A DNA stretch of 64,000 bases from Meghimatium bilineatum (GCA_034231615.1 CM067322.1:60197245-60261244); one strand, 5' to 3'. Counted from the first letter of the stretch, positions 11,001 through 20,224 are shown. The notes: generated from the sequence alone by a model not told the origin. Made by a program: numbers and translations.

Positions 11001-14000
11001 ATGGACAGATAAAAAGAAGAATATTTAAATCTTGAAATTACTGAAACTAAATGAGGAGTGGCTTCTAAATAGCATCATAAGTTAGCTACAGTATTTTGGA
11101 CAGCTAAAGCAACATGATGGTATCTAAAGGATGATTTGGAGGGCAGAGAGCCAGGCGAGAGAAGAAGAGGGAGACAAAGAAGACGATGGACCAACGACAT
11201 CGAAGAATGTATGCTCATGTCTTTGGTCAATGTAGGTCTGCTTGTCCGTGACAAAAAAAACACACTATTTTCCAAGTTTTCGTTTGTCACTTATGTATAC
11301 TTTGTGTCGCGAGCCAATGAAAATCACGGAAAGTCAAATAACAACTTTAATAAATAACAATCTTTTAAATAACAATCTTAGAAAAATGATTCCCAGTGAG
11401 TTCACAGTACTGTATTATCTAGTGATCCACTTTTTTTACGGTCGTGGAAGCAAAACTTCCGCTAGCTAAAATGATGTTCGTTGTAAAAGAGATTATTAGA
11501 GATAAAATACAGAACATGAAGATGTCTGTGATTACAATATTCTGTTTCCATGTTCAACTGTAACTAGCAAAAATACAGATTTAAGCTTAGGAAATGAAAC
11601 TGATAAAATGTGTTGAAACAACCAGAGCAGTGTAGTTAGCAACTAGACTATACTCCAAGGCCTAATATCCCATCTTTTACGAATTCAAATATGAATATAA
11701 TTTTTCAATTGACATATGATACTGACAACATAACCATCGACTAACCGATGGTCATTATATGCCCTATTTTGAACCTTACAACCTCCCTTACGATGTCTAG
11801 AGGTTTGAGAGTGTATCATAAAAGGGCATCTGTAATTGTTCTTCTTCTTTCTTTCGCTTACAATATGTCAATATTTGTAATTTTGTCTCTGAAATAAACT
11901 TCACTGTCTTCTGTACCTCATACATGGATCCAAATAGCTTTGATTGTAGAGTTTCTTATGTCAATATTATTGTCTCGGCGTCTTATATTCAGGACATTCT
12001 CTATATACATGTTCAGCAGTCTATGATGTATGTGTCAATATTAAATTGTGGGAAGGGGTGGCTGTACATGTGAATGTCAAAGCTTGTTTAGTTATGCGTG
12101 ACACTCTTTGATATCCTGGAACGACCAATATATATATATATATATATATGATTACCATAATTTTAAGTCTTATGAAGCCAGCAATAATGACGCGAAAGTC
12201 AGGAATCGGTACACTGGACAAAGTAGTTTTGCCACTTTATATGTTTTCACATCTAGATCTATATGTTTTAGTACTTTTGAATGTAAAAACATTTTATTTA
12301 AATATTTGATTTAAATGAAACACGCATATTCACTTTACAAGCTAAACACTATGGAAGCTATGTTTTGCTTCACAACACAAGACCACAAACACGCCTACTA
12401 TTCCCATAACACAAGAACACAAACACGCCTACTATCCCCATAATACAAGCACGCCTACTAACCCCATAACACAAGAACACAAACACGCCTACTATACTCA
12501 TAACACAAGAACACAAACACGCCTATTCCACCTACAAGCTGATGATGTTCCTCCTTCGCAAGCGAAGATGAGCATTGCATGAAAAACATTAAAATGCGAA
12601 AAACGAAAAATTATATATAATAATTAAGATTGGTAATTAACTATTTTGGCTTCTGAGTTCGTAGATGCCCGATGAGTCCGATTCGCGCACGGAAAGTTCT
12701 ATTGCAGTGCATGCAGGAGTGCTGAAGGTTCGGGGTATGTGAATTTACGGAGATTTTTTAAGCCATGACTTGCGCTATGAAAATTTGATTAAAGTGAGGA
12801 GAGTTGCGCACTGTCGTCAACCTCACTCTCTCGCCCCTACACATATGGTAAATATGTGTACGCCACCTACAAGCTAAATACTATGGAAGCTATGCTTTGC
12901 TTCACAACACAAGAACACAAACACGCCCGCATATACCCATAACACAAGAACACAAACACGCCTACTCCCAGTACAAGCTAAACACTATGGAAGCTACGCT
13001 TTGCTTCACAACACAAGAACAATAACCCGCCTAATATCCCCACAACAGCCAGTCAGTTCCTCCTTTGCCAAGTTTGGCACATGGGACGGATGTCATAGTT
13101 CTCCATGCATGTCGTGTCAGTTGCCACGGATAGTAAGTCTTGTACATTTATGCCTGTTGATTTTAATTCATCCATAAATGTTCTTCTGGGCGTTGTTTTT
13201 GGGTCTTCCCTGTTTTCTTTCCCCGTCTGCTGGAGTCCACATGAAGAAAGGTCGTGGATTTGTTTTCCTTCATTCTAAGTATGTGGCCGATGTATGTTTG
13301 CGGAGTTTTCTGATGATATTCGTCACCTTTTTCTTGTTTTGTCTCCTCTCTTAGTATGTCGTTTAATTTGAAGTCTTTCCAATTATTGTTTGTGATTGTT
13401 TCTGAGGCATCTATTCTTGTGTAATAGTATCGGGGGTGGCAGACGGTTTATTTGTAATGATGATGTTCGTCCGTCGTGATCGACGATGACCAAAAACTCA
13501 ACCATAATAATAATAACAATAAATAATAAAATAATAAAGTTAATATTGCGTTTTTAAATGACTAGCAAGTCCAATGCGCGCACAAAATGCTCTTTTACAG
13601 AATTGACAACAATAGAAGGTATCTGTGTGAGGTTGAGATGTTTTTTTCTTTTCTACGTGTCCGCTTCTGTCTTGTAGTTTCTTGTCTGAATTCTTACGCC
13701 GCTAGTGCTCCCGTTCTAATGCTGCTATTCCATGCTGTTCTATCCTGAGCGAGGCTCTCCCAAGCGCCTACGTCAATGTTAATATGTTTCAAGGATGACT
13801 TGAGCATGTCTTTGAAACGCTTTTTCTGTCCACCAGCTTTTCGAAATCCTGCCTTGAGTTCTCCATAATATATTTGTTTTGGCAAACGATCAGTGCTTGT
13901 TTGTACTAACACTAACATAGCAGAAGGGTTGTTTGAAATAATACCAGACGATATGGCTACAAGCAAGCAGTAAGAACAAGACCGAAAGAGGTATTGTTTG

Positions 14001-16975
14001 AACACAGGCCAGACAAAAGGTCTGACACAAGCCAGCACGCTTTAGGTAAAGGCAATATTATTTATCACAAGTCTGCATCTTACGCACTTGCTCAAACAAA
14101 AAGGAGACGACACGAAATCTACAAAGTCTACATTCACGAGGCAGTCAAAAGAATATTGGTCGCCACGATGAATACATCCAGGCCCGCATGTGTTGTTGAC
14201 ACGTCGATTACGAAGTACCCGGAGTGGTCAGAAGGAATGCGTAACGAGCATAGAAGTGATGAAAAGATTTGTTGACACTCTGTTTTTCAGTGGGAACGAA
14301 ATAGGTTTAGCATTGAGGCGCAAGTAATAAGTGGAAAGGCGGAGTTTGTATACAACAGAAGTAGGGGCGTATCGCCCACGCAGAGAATGGACAACGTGTG
14401 TTGTTGTATGAAGAGAGGGATCAAGTCCTCATTGGTTAGAGGTTTTCCTCTGGGGGAAACGGAAGAGGATAGGCGGAGTCAGAAAACCATAAGTTCTGAT
14501 TGGCGGAAGTCTTTTAGGAGGAGCAGAGATATAAGATAGAAAGACTTAGCTTGGTCGGTCTTAAGTCTCCCAGGAGAGACGACAGAGTCCGAGTTTCTAG
14601 TCTCGCAGCAGAGACAGGTCAGTCTTCGGTCTCCCAGGAGAGACGGAGAGTCAGGAGTCTCCGGCAGTGCTTGCCCGAAGAATCAGTGCTTGTCTCGGGC
14701 AGTCAGTGCTTGCCTCCCATGAGAGACAAGTCCGAGTTTTGATCTCGCCGCAGAGACAGGGCAGTTGAGTCTTAACAGTCAGTTGTGTATAATCTCGAAG
14801 ACTTAGCTTATAACCCGAGTGAAACAATTCCTGGATGTGTTAGCGTAAGTTGAAATCGGCGATTATTATATTATTGCCCAGTTGCAGACAATTTAGGATT
14901 AGTCTACGAAGTTGAGGACGGACTCGAATAAGACTAGATTGGGGACTTGTGAGTTCAAGTCAAGTAGATTCTAGCCGAACACGTGTTAACCCAGAAACAG
15001 GGATTGAGAGAAGTGGTTATTTGCCTCTCTTACGAATATGATGCTATTAATTGATGTATTTCAACTTGTGTAAATAAACTTCGTATTCTTGTGAGACAAT
15101 GAGTGCTTTGGTTAACTGATTGATATCGAGCAGTATTACACATATTTAGACCTGGTCACAGAACCAGTATTCCAGTAAGTCTTAAAAGGTGTTTCTTCCG
15201 TCGCAAAAAGATTGTGACGCTGCAGATCTTCTTTCTGTCACACTAGTCTGTCAAGGACAGACAGTGAACTATATGTTTTCGGTAACAAGTTTGTTCTTTC
15301 ACACCAAGTGCAGATCTTGTTGCTGTTACACTTGAAGGCAACTAACATCTTATACATTATTGCGGTAGATTTCATACTTTCACATCCATATGTCAATAAA
15401 GGAATCACACTTGCATTGAATAGTCGCAATTTGATGTGTTTACTTTCGATCTTCGATCTCCAGATGATTGAAAGTTTGTTAAAGGCGTTGGAGGCTAGAG
15501 CTATTCAAGTATTTGATTTCTGAGTTTGTATCACCGTCTGCTGTTATCTTGCTTCCCAAATATACGAAATTTGAAATCCCCAAAACACAAGAACAAAAGC
15601 ACACCTACTCTCACCACAACATAAGAACAAAAATATGCATACTCTCCCCACAACATAAGAACAAAAACACGCTCACTCTCCCCACAACATATTAACAAAA
15701 ACATGCCCACTCTCACCACAACATAAGAACAAAAACATGCCCACTCTCCCCACAACACAAGAACAAAAACATGCCTACTCCCCCACAACACAATAACAAA
15801 AACATGCCCACTATCCCCACAACACAAGAACAAAAACATGCCCACTCTCACCACAACACAAAAACAAAAACATGCCCACTCTCACCACAACACAAGAACA
15901 AAAACATGCCCACTCTCCCCACAACACAAGAACAAAAACATGCCGACTCTCCCCACAACACAAGAACAAAAACATGCCCACTCTCCCCACAACACAAGAA
16001 CAAAAACATGCCCACTCCCCCCCCCCCCACAACATAAGAACAAAAATATGCCCACTCTCCCCACAACACAAGAACAAAAGCACGCACACTCTCCCCACAA
16101 CACAAGATCAAAAACATGCCCACTCTCCCCACAACACAAGAACAAAAACATGTCCACTCTCCCCACAACATAAGAACAAAAGCATGCCCACTCTCCCCAC
16201 AACACAATAATTTAAACATGCCCACTCTCCCCACAACACAAGAACAAAAGCACGCCCACTCTCCCCACAACACAAGAACAAAACACACCTACTTATCAGT
16301 AATGTAACACTGTCTAAGCTATGCCTTACTTTTCGACACAAGAACAAAGCTACGCCTACCCCCTCACAACAATTTAAACACCATAGAGACCATGCGTTGC
16401 GTCGCATCACAAGAACAAAAACACGTGTGACCCTCGCATATGTTGAGTATACTGTGGGATTTGTTGCCTCTTTTATCTCGTTGATACATCGTTTTCGTGG
16501 CCGGCCTTTAGATCTGTCTTCACTGTATTTGTAGCATATCTTGCTGTGGTGAACAGCCTCATGGTAATCTGCTCAAATGTGCAAACCATTTGATCTGCTG
16601 TCTCCTAATATGTTCTAGGATTGGGATGGTGCCTGATCTTTTTTTAATATCATCTTTCCTCATTCTGTCTCTTAGTGATAGCCCTATGATTCTGCGCAAA
16701 CATGCCACTTTAGCTATCACAAGTTTGCGTATGTCCTGTGATGTCGTTGTCCACATTTGGCACTGGTAGCACAGCGTTGACATAATAATAATTTTGAACA
16801 GTGATATTTTGTTAAGTTTACATTTTTGTTTCTGAAGATTGGTGTCATTCGCCCCCAGGGCTTGATATGTTTTGCTACAACTATTGTGTATTTCTTTACT
16901 GCTCTTGGCGTCTGTTGTTAAATTACTTCCTATGTATGTGAATTTTGTCTCTTTTTTTAAAGTCTGTGGTTCCAA

Positions 16976-17068
<93 letters not shown>

Positions 17069-17578
17069 TGTTACTTTGTGTTCTTCCTATCTTCATTACT
17101 TATAATGTTATGAAATTAATTAATAAGTCCACAGAAAAATTGATGTGACCACTAACCTATGTAACCTATAGAGTGCACGTCACCACACCCCTATCCGCTG
17201 ACCTGCATTCAGTAATGTCATGTACGTAGATTGAAAAACGTACATGTGACAAAATATTTTTTTACAGTAAACTGTAATAGAAACTGAGACAAAAACAAAC
17301 TCGAGCGGAGCCATGACTTCAAAACCGGGACATTTCCTGTCAATATGAGACGTATGGTAACCCTACATTTACAGATAATAGAACATATAATAATATGTTA
17401 ATGTATCTACTTGTCACCATATACTTAATATACATTTATTGGTTTCCATGATTTCAGGATCACTGATGTAGTCAACGCTTTTCTTGAACTTCTTAAACTC
17501 GAAAGAATGAACGGATCCATCTTGAGAATCAATAAAGAAGGTATATCATATCGTAAACTGGAGAACGTGGATGCTTAG
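5236..17578 (+). CDS. HPGD-like short-chain dehydrogenase, gene B (partial, spliced)
   Basis: Gene-level entry. Three exons equivalent to exons 4, 5 and 7 of gene A are present in order: 5236-5332, 8159-8235 and 17458-17578. Phases match gene A exactly (codon-start, +1/+2 split, final exon entered on the third codon base). The product would be an NAD-dependent alcohol dehydrogenase of the short-chain family, cytosolic by analogy with HPGD. Ser138 and the Tyr151/Lys155 pair are kept. Exons 1-3 would lie left of the window. Exon 6 was not found between 8236 and 17457; it may lie in the assembly gap at 9079-9178, or be lost. The gene converges on gene A, with 5.7 kb between their stop codons. 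Confidence 0.75.
5450..5665 (+). repeat. Degenerate purine-rich minisatellite
   Basis: Loosely repeated units around GACAGACATA, GGAAAGATAGACAT and ATAGACAGACAGATATG, with no strict period. A similar tract lies at 6970-7200 in the same intron. Confidence 0.5.
6970..7200 (+). repeat. Degenerate purine-rich minisatellite
   Basis: Units around GGTACAGAAAGACAGGCATA recur at roughly 30-base spacing (7075-7135 is clearest). Same type as 5450-5665. Confidence 0.55.
7436..7715 (+). pseudogene. LINE reverse transcriptase C-terminal fragment
   Basis: The plus strand reads RRKGRPRRRRTGDIKNSMN, then MAQDREWFREFIGKTTFW and EYVT before the stop. This is the typical tail of RTE-like or related endonuclease/reverse transcriptase LINEs, also seen here at 42345-43620 and 48390-48735. 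It is 5' truncated and has frame changes upstream. Confidence 0.75.
7917..8009. repeat. TA microsatellite
   Basis: Almost uninterrupted (TA)n, about 35 units in the longest run, 150 bases before gene B exon 5. Confidence 0.95.
8159..8235 (+). CDS. Gene B exon 5 (catalytic YxxxK)
   Basis: 77 bp, acceptor CCTCTAG and donor GTGAGT, the same size as exon 5 in genes A and C. It encodes LDIFYFIPVYTGSKHAVRAF and then TTALS. Y-T-G-S-K is the catalytic YxxxK (Tyr151/Lys155 by gene A numbering). The first two bases complete the glycine codon begun in exon 4. Confidence 0.92.
8250..8770 (-). repeat. R3 dispersed repeat, diverged copy
   Basis: Reading the minus strand, the element ends at an AAG-rich tail (8250-8272). 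Blocks match 40985-41420, for example CCCTCTTAGC, the CATTCATCGACAT region, AGGTGTTCC and GCACAT...TTTCGGCA. Divergence is high, and no protein is recognised. The 3' end lies only about 15 bases past the exon 5 donor of gene B. Confidence 0.65.
8862..8935 (-). repeat. SINE-A 3' end fragment
   Basis: TTCTTCTTCTGCGTTCGTTC followed by CTCAAACTCC and GAAGATTAGCAGCATG is the reverse complement of the SINE-A tail seen in full at 55291-55570. Confidence 0.7.
9079..9178. other. Assembly gap (100 N)
   Basis: A run of exactly 100 N, usually a placeholder for a gap of unknown size. It cuts a LINE fragment and lies where gene B exon 6 should be. Confidence 0.98.
9179..10461 (-). pseudogene. LINE reverse transcriptase fragment (3' part of an inverted copy)
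   Basis: The minus strand encodes a reverse transcriptase: WTEYCKELY, KSPGIDNIPAELLKYGG, PIPKKGNLKVCTNYRTISL, AGFRANRSTVEQ, DFTKAFDRVWHDGL, VRQGCVMSPVLFNIYLE and catalytic RFADDIDL. The frame shifts at an A-run (T-run 9472-9481 on plus), and a second frame continues with MEINSDKSKILVNSRD and FKYNGSSICSDGKCKAELKI to the gap. The family is the RTE-like or endonuclease/reverse transcriptase type common in corals and molluscs (recognised, not searched). The segment directly upstream in the protein lies inverted at 10463-10998. Confidence 0.88.
10463..10998 (+). pseudogene. LINE endonuclease end and linker, inverted relative to its RT
   Basis: The plus strand begins GADIGSDHDMVLLTIKI, the end of an endonuclease domain. 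It continues through the charged linker typical of this LINE (CTRLRFNLEKLKDPEIAEIF, KPWVTDDILKLCDERREMKK, AYDTLRKITQP). In an intact element this precedes the reverse transcriptase found at 9179-10461. Here it lies head-to-head with it at about 10462. That arrangement is the signature of a 5' inversion during insertion (twin priming). Confidence 0.85.
10999..11260 (+). pseudogene. LINE C-terminal fragment
   Basis: Translation gives IWTDKKKNI, a stop, then ILKLLKLNEEWLLNSIIS, closely parallel to KKKNIEVLKLLKLKERWLLN in the copy at 42345-43620. GRQRRRWTNDIEECMLMSLV follows. A separate 5'-truncated insertion abutting the inverted LINE. Confidence 0.75.
11261..11837. other. Nothing recognised
   Basis: AT-rich, no supportable gene. 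Includes a weakly conserved stretch, GCGAGCCAATGAAAATCACG, resembling the sequence near 40555-40580; too short to classify. Confidence 0.4.
11838..12080 (-). repeat. 3' end of the I-like LINE, diverged copy
   Basis: On the minus strand this aligns with the last about 240 bases of the LINE at 1020-5079. Both share the ACAGTGAAGTTTATT-like segment, the ATACACATGT area and a tail of AAAGAAGAAG. Many substitutions; 5' truncated. Confidence 0.6.
12128..12150. repeat. TA microsatellite
   Basis: About 11 TA units. Confidence 0.85.
12340..12540 (+). repeat. 34-bp satellite family, short array (left part)
   Basis: Repeated units built from ACACAAGAACACAAACACGC and CTACTATCCCCATA. It is the same family as the long array at 15573-16430. 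The array resumes at 12876 after a LINE insertion. Confidence 0.8.
12528..12540. repeat. Target-site duplication, left copy
   Basis: CCACCTACAAGCT, repeated exactly at 12863-12875, flanks the LINE fragment between them. Confidence 0.8.
12541..12862 (-). mobile_element. 5'-truncated LINE tail with zinc finger, inserted in satellite
   Basis: The minus strand at about 12735-12652 reads SCMHCNRTFRARIGLIGHLRTQ, the C-terminal C2H2-like finger of a family of endonuclease/reverse transcriptase LINEs. A short 3' UTR follows, ending at 12541. Exact 13-base direct repeats flank the piece, so it is a discrete insertion into the satellite array. Confidence 0.8.
12863..12875. repeat. Target-site duplication, right copy
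   Basis: CCACCTACAAGCT, identical to 12528-12540. Confidence 0.8.
12876..13050 (+). repeat. 34-bp satellite family, short array (right part)
   Basis: Continuation of the array, with the higher-order piece CTAAACACTATGGAAGCTAC recurring at 12347, 12879 and 12977. Confidence 0.8.
13051..13415 (-). pseudogene. LINE C-terminal fragment
   Basis: The minus strand, in broken frames, gives pieces like STTFLHVDSSRRGKKTGKTQ, then PRRTFMDELKSTGIN. These resemble the basic post-RT region of endonuclease/reverse transcriptase LINEs. Heavily decayed. Confidence 0.6.
13440..13910 (-). pseudogene. LINE C-terminal fragment with zinc finger
   Basis: The minus strand reads DRLPKQIYYGELKAGFRKAG, then KKRFKDMLKSSLKHINIDVG, AWESLAQDRTAWNSSIRTGA and, after a frame change, FYCCQFCKRAFCARIGLASH. 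This is the same LINE type as 12541-12862, with more of the protein kept. The 3' UTR ends near 13440 in a TCATCGTCGATCACGACGG motif comparable to the 12541 end. Confidence 0.82.
14270..15140 (+). repeat. Probable LTR of a retrotransposon
   Basis: Starts TGTTGACACTC and ends GTATTACA, the TG...CA frame expected of an LTR. It contains ATTGGTTAG and TGATTGGCGG (CCAAT-type), a TATA-like AGATATAAGATAG near 14529-14541, and AATAAA near 15075 about 65 bases before the end. Between them, several GTCTC...GAGAC inverted pairs could form small hairpins in the transcribed leader. No partner LTR or gag/pol was found. The last 125 bases and the following 195 bases recur at 62946-63262. Confidence 0.5.
15015..15335 (+). 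repeat. Repeat shared with 62946-63262 (LTR end plus downstream)
   Basis: About 320 bases, roughly 90 percent identical to 62946-63262 by eye. It covers the end of the probable LTR and about 195 bases beyond it (ACCTGGTCACAG...GTGACGCTGCAGATC...GTTACTGTTACA). The downstream part may be the start of the retrotransposon body, including the primer-binding region. The two copies end at about the same place. Confidence 0.75.
15336..15585 (-). pseudogene. LINE reverse transcriptase thumb fragment
   Basis: The minus strand reads SNFVYLGSKITADGDTNSEI, then, in another frame, HIKLRLFNASVIPLLTYGCE. This is the thumb and C-terminal start of a LINE reverse transcriptase. It is cut at 15336 by the preceding repeat and at about 15573 by satellite. 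Confidence 0.75.
15573..16430 (+). repeat. 34-bp satellite array, about 21 units plus decayed end
   Basis: Tandem units of 34 bases (for example CACAACACAAGAACAAAAAC plus ATGCCCACTCTCCC) run from 15573 to 16290. Degraded units continue to 16430. Because 34 is not a multiple of three, every frame passes through the array without stops, giving long spurious reading frames on both strands. There are no spacers, so it is not a CRISPR. Confidence 0.95.
16432..17110 (-). pseudogene. LINE reverse transcriptase C-terminal fragment, split by a TA tract
   Basis: The minus strand reads FTYIGSNLTTDAKSSKEIHN, MSTLCYQCQMWTTTSQDIRK, LRRIIGLSLRDRMRKDDIKK and RRQQIKWFAHLSRLP. It is a relative of the copy at 52960-53930. 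A long TA tract replaces the short ATATAT coding for NIYF in that copy, and sequence matching it resumes beyond the tract to about 17095. Confidence 0.82.
16976..17066. repeat. TA microsatellite inside a LINE fragment
   Basis: About 45 TA units with no interruption, located at the position of AATATATG in the related LINE copy (53560-53570). Confidence 0.95.
17111..17457. other. Intron of gene B before its last exon
   Basis: Nothing recognised apart from the acceptor: ATGATTTCAG ends at 17457. No remnant of exon 6 was found here. Confidence 0.5.
17458..17578 (+). CDS. Gene B last exon (exon 7)
   Basis: 121 bp after acceptor TTTCAG. The first base completes a codon, then ITDVVNAFLELLKLERMNGS, ILRINKEGISYRKLENVDA and TAG. 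Same length as gene A exon 7; 21 of 39 residues are identical. This is the C-terminal helix and strand of the dehydrogenase. No AATAAA was seen close downstream. Confidence 0.9.
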
Positions 17579-18160
17579 TATACAGTATAAATCTAACCGA
17601 CATGCTTAAATGCCTGGCGATGATAGAAGTTGTTAGGAGTGATGTAAAAGCACAATTGGCACTAGAAAAAATACCAGGAGAAATACATTTATTCAGGTTA
17701 ATTTATAACATATATATATATAGAAATTTTTGTCTGGTTTTCTTATTTGTTTTTCTTTCTGGGGCACTTAGAACCGGTTTATCTGTATAACGTCATTTGC
17801 ATGTTTTAGTTAAAATCTGAGACTATCTACTTTACAGGAAATCTGTACAGGATTTAGTTCGTTACGTTTTCGATTATTGTAGTGTGTTTGTTGATCAGTA
17901 TTTATATATTTGCAGTCGCATGTCAAAAATAGTCAGGGAAACTAAAAATGCATGAAAATAATCAAAATCGGTCTTTCATGTAATGTTTACGTTTTCTGTA
18001 CACAGGTCTTAACACTGGAGACTCGGCATGTGAAATTCGTGTTTCAGAGTTTCCCGTGACGGTTATACGCTAAAATTAATTAACATAGTCGTCACTGTTT
18101 CATTCCGTATCACCAACTATATTTTTAATATTTCTTTCAATTGTCACGATCTTAAGCAGA
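17579..18160. other. Downstream of gene B, nothing recognised
   Basis: AT-rich spacer that should hold the 3' UTR of gene B. No canonical polyadenylation hexamer stands out. Confidence 0.4.
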
Positions 18161-18235
18161 GACACACGCGCGCGCACACACACACATACGCACGCACGCG
18201 CACACACACACACACACACGCACACACACACACTA
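18161..18235. repeat. CA microsatellite
   Basis: Mixed CA and CG dinucleotides, about 35 units. Confidence 0.9.
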
Positions 18236-18354
18236 TCGAGAGGTATTCGTCATCAACGAAAGTACATAACTGCCAACGAAACTGTTGAATAGTAATACTA
18301 AATGTAGTAGTTGCTATTGCCGTTGTACGACTATTACGTCGCTGCTTCAGTTAC

Positions 18355-18447
18355 CACTGCAACAACTACTACTACTTCTGCTATTATAAATACTACTTCT
18401 ACTACTACTACTAAAACTAATACTACTACAACTACTGCTATTACTGT
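18355..18447. repeat. ACT trinucleotide-rich tract
   Basis: Imperfect ACT/TACT repeats. Confidence 0.8.
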
Positions 18448-18710
18448 CCATCGGAGACGGCAATTTAATCTCAACTGAGATAATAATGATGATGTTAATG
18501 AAGACTGTGGTGTGTTTGACTCTGTCTAACGATTTCTATGAGTGACTGAAATTATCGTCCACACCTAGAAGATGTGTGCAATGAGTCTGTGAAACATTAA
18601 TCACCTCTTGTCTTTCTTATAGCAAACCTCAGTTACATCAGCATGTGTCTACGATTATCTTCAGCTGTGCCACTCCTGCTTCTGCAACGTCAGCCGAGCT
18701 GTCCTGTGCA

Positions 18711-18947
18711 ACTCTCCCATAAATGTATGTCTACATTGAAGTGAGACAGGGATGTATTAAGCGTATTTTTAAAACACTTCTTCTGCCTTACTCTCCCATA
18801 AATGTATGTCTACATTGAAGTGAGACAGGGATGTATTAAGCGTATTTTTAAAACACTTCTTCTGCCTTACTCTCCCATAAATGTATGTCTACATTGAAGT
18901 GAGACAGGGATGTATTAAGCGTATTTTTTAAACACTTCTTCTGCCTT
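18711..18947 (+). repeat. 79-bp tandem triplication
   Basis: Three copies start at 18711, 18790 and 18869 with ACTCTCCCATAAATG. They are almost identical (one T/A difference seen near 18928), so the triplication is recent. Confidence 0.95.
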
Positions 18948-19012
18948 TAGGTGTTTTTTTAGCCAGTCTGGAATTTTCCACATAACAGTTTCTTTTGGTA
19001 GACGAAGATCCT

Positions 19013-19270
19013 TCACGTAAACCGGGTGACATGTCCAGTCTGTAGCTTCATGTGGACCAGGTGAAATGTCCAATTTGTATCTTCATGTGGATCAGGTGAC
19101 ATGTCCAGCTTATAACTTCGCGTAAACGAGGTGGCACGTCCAGCCTGTAGCTTCACATGAACCAGGTGACATGTCCAACTTGTATGTACTTTCACATCGA
19201 CCAGGTGACATTTCCAGCTTCTATATGCCCTCACATGAAATAGTGACATGTCCAGCTTGTATGTGCCTTG
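19013..19270 (+). repeat. 35-bp minisatellite, about seven units
   Basis: Units around ACCAGGTGACATGTCCAG start at 19021, 19056, 19091, 19126 and 19161 (exact 35-base spacing), then drift to 38-39 bases. A 78-residue reading frame on the minus strand (TSWTCHLVHVKLQ) only reflects the repeat. Confidence 0.9.
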
Positions 19271-19344
19271 GCCAGAATTATGCGTTAGTTTACATATTTA
19301 GATTGTATCAATACCTCAATATCTGGTAGTTTATACCACCAGTG

Positions 19345-19580
19345 GATGTAGCAGTAGTACTAATACTAATACAACCACAATTACTACCAATACTACTAAA
19401 CCACTACTATTACTACTACAACAAACTAGTAGTTCTAATATTATCCCACGACAACAACAATTACACGTGGATATGAACTACTACTACTACTACACCTATT
19501 GATACATTTATTACTAATACTACTACCACTGCTACTACTACTGCTACTACTATTACTAGTACAACAACCACTGCAACAAC
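19345..19580. repeat. ACT trinucleotide-rich tract
   Basis: Imperfect ACT/CTA repeats interspersed with other sequence. Confidence 0.8.
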
Positions 19581-20224
19581 CCTTCAACTACCGCTACAAT
19601 TAGCTACAAAGTGTGCACTTTTCATAACATAACAGAAGAACGAAACGCATGGCTTAAATGTAATTAAACACCGGTGCTAAAAACATGTCTGGATGACTGC
19701 TGTCGTTGGATTCTGGGGAAGCACACTGCAATGTTAAAAGTGAAATGATTACACTTCACATGTGCCATTATTACTCCTCGATTCACGTTCTCTAACGTCT
19801 TTACATTTTAATCCCTTTAGATATATTGAACCAAATGTATAGTAACAATGTATACCTTAATAAACCTTGTCTAACCTTAATAAAAAGGAACATGTGCTAA
19901 CACTAGATTTGTCTCATTTTTGCTTGTAACAATCAATGATCCGCATGGTATACACACATCACGTGCACCCTTTAAAAGAGACTGGACGTCCATGTGGATG
20001 CCCGAAATGTAACAGCGCTGTCGATTCAGAACATCATTATTCACTAATAACACATTGTAATCATCACTAATACACACAGTACAAATGTCGACCTGGGCTA
20101 GCATTGGACATTCCACACAATATTTCCAAACATAAGTTGAATAGTGTTAAATTTAATGAGTGTACAATCTCTTTACCTTCTAACATCAGTAAACTTAGAG
20201 AACGAATGCAGAACAACAGATTAT
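19581..20224. other. Nothing recognised
   Basis: Spacer with no supportable gene. Short minus-strand frames at 19877-20258 have no recognisable domain. Confidence 0.4.

Noticed and set aside
12655..12700. Hammerhead-ribozyme-like core (CCGATGAG ... GGAAAG)
   Set aside because: The core lacks the required CUGAUGA sequence, and the same bases encode the zinc-finger tail of a LINE on the other strand.
15531..16410. Several reading frames over 100 codons on both strands
   Set aside because: They are readings of the 34-bp tandem array; residues repeat with the unit and there is no splice or start context.
19013..19249. Minus-strand frame with repeated TSWTCHLVHVKLQ-like motif
   Set aside because: Reflects the 35-bp minisatellite, which is not a multiple of three and drifts in period.
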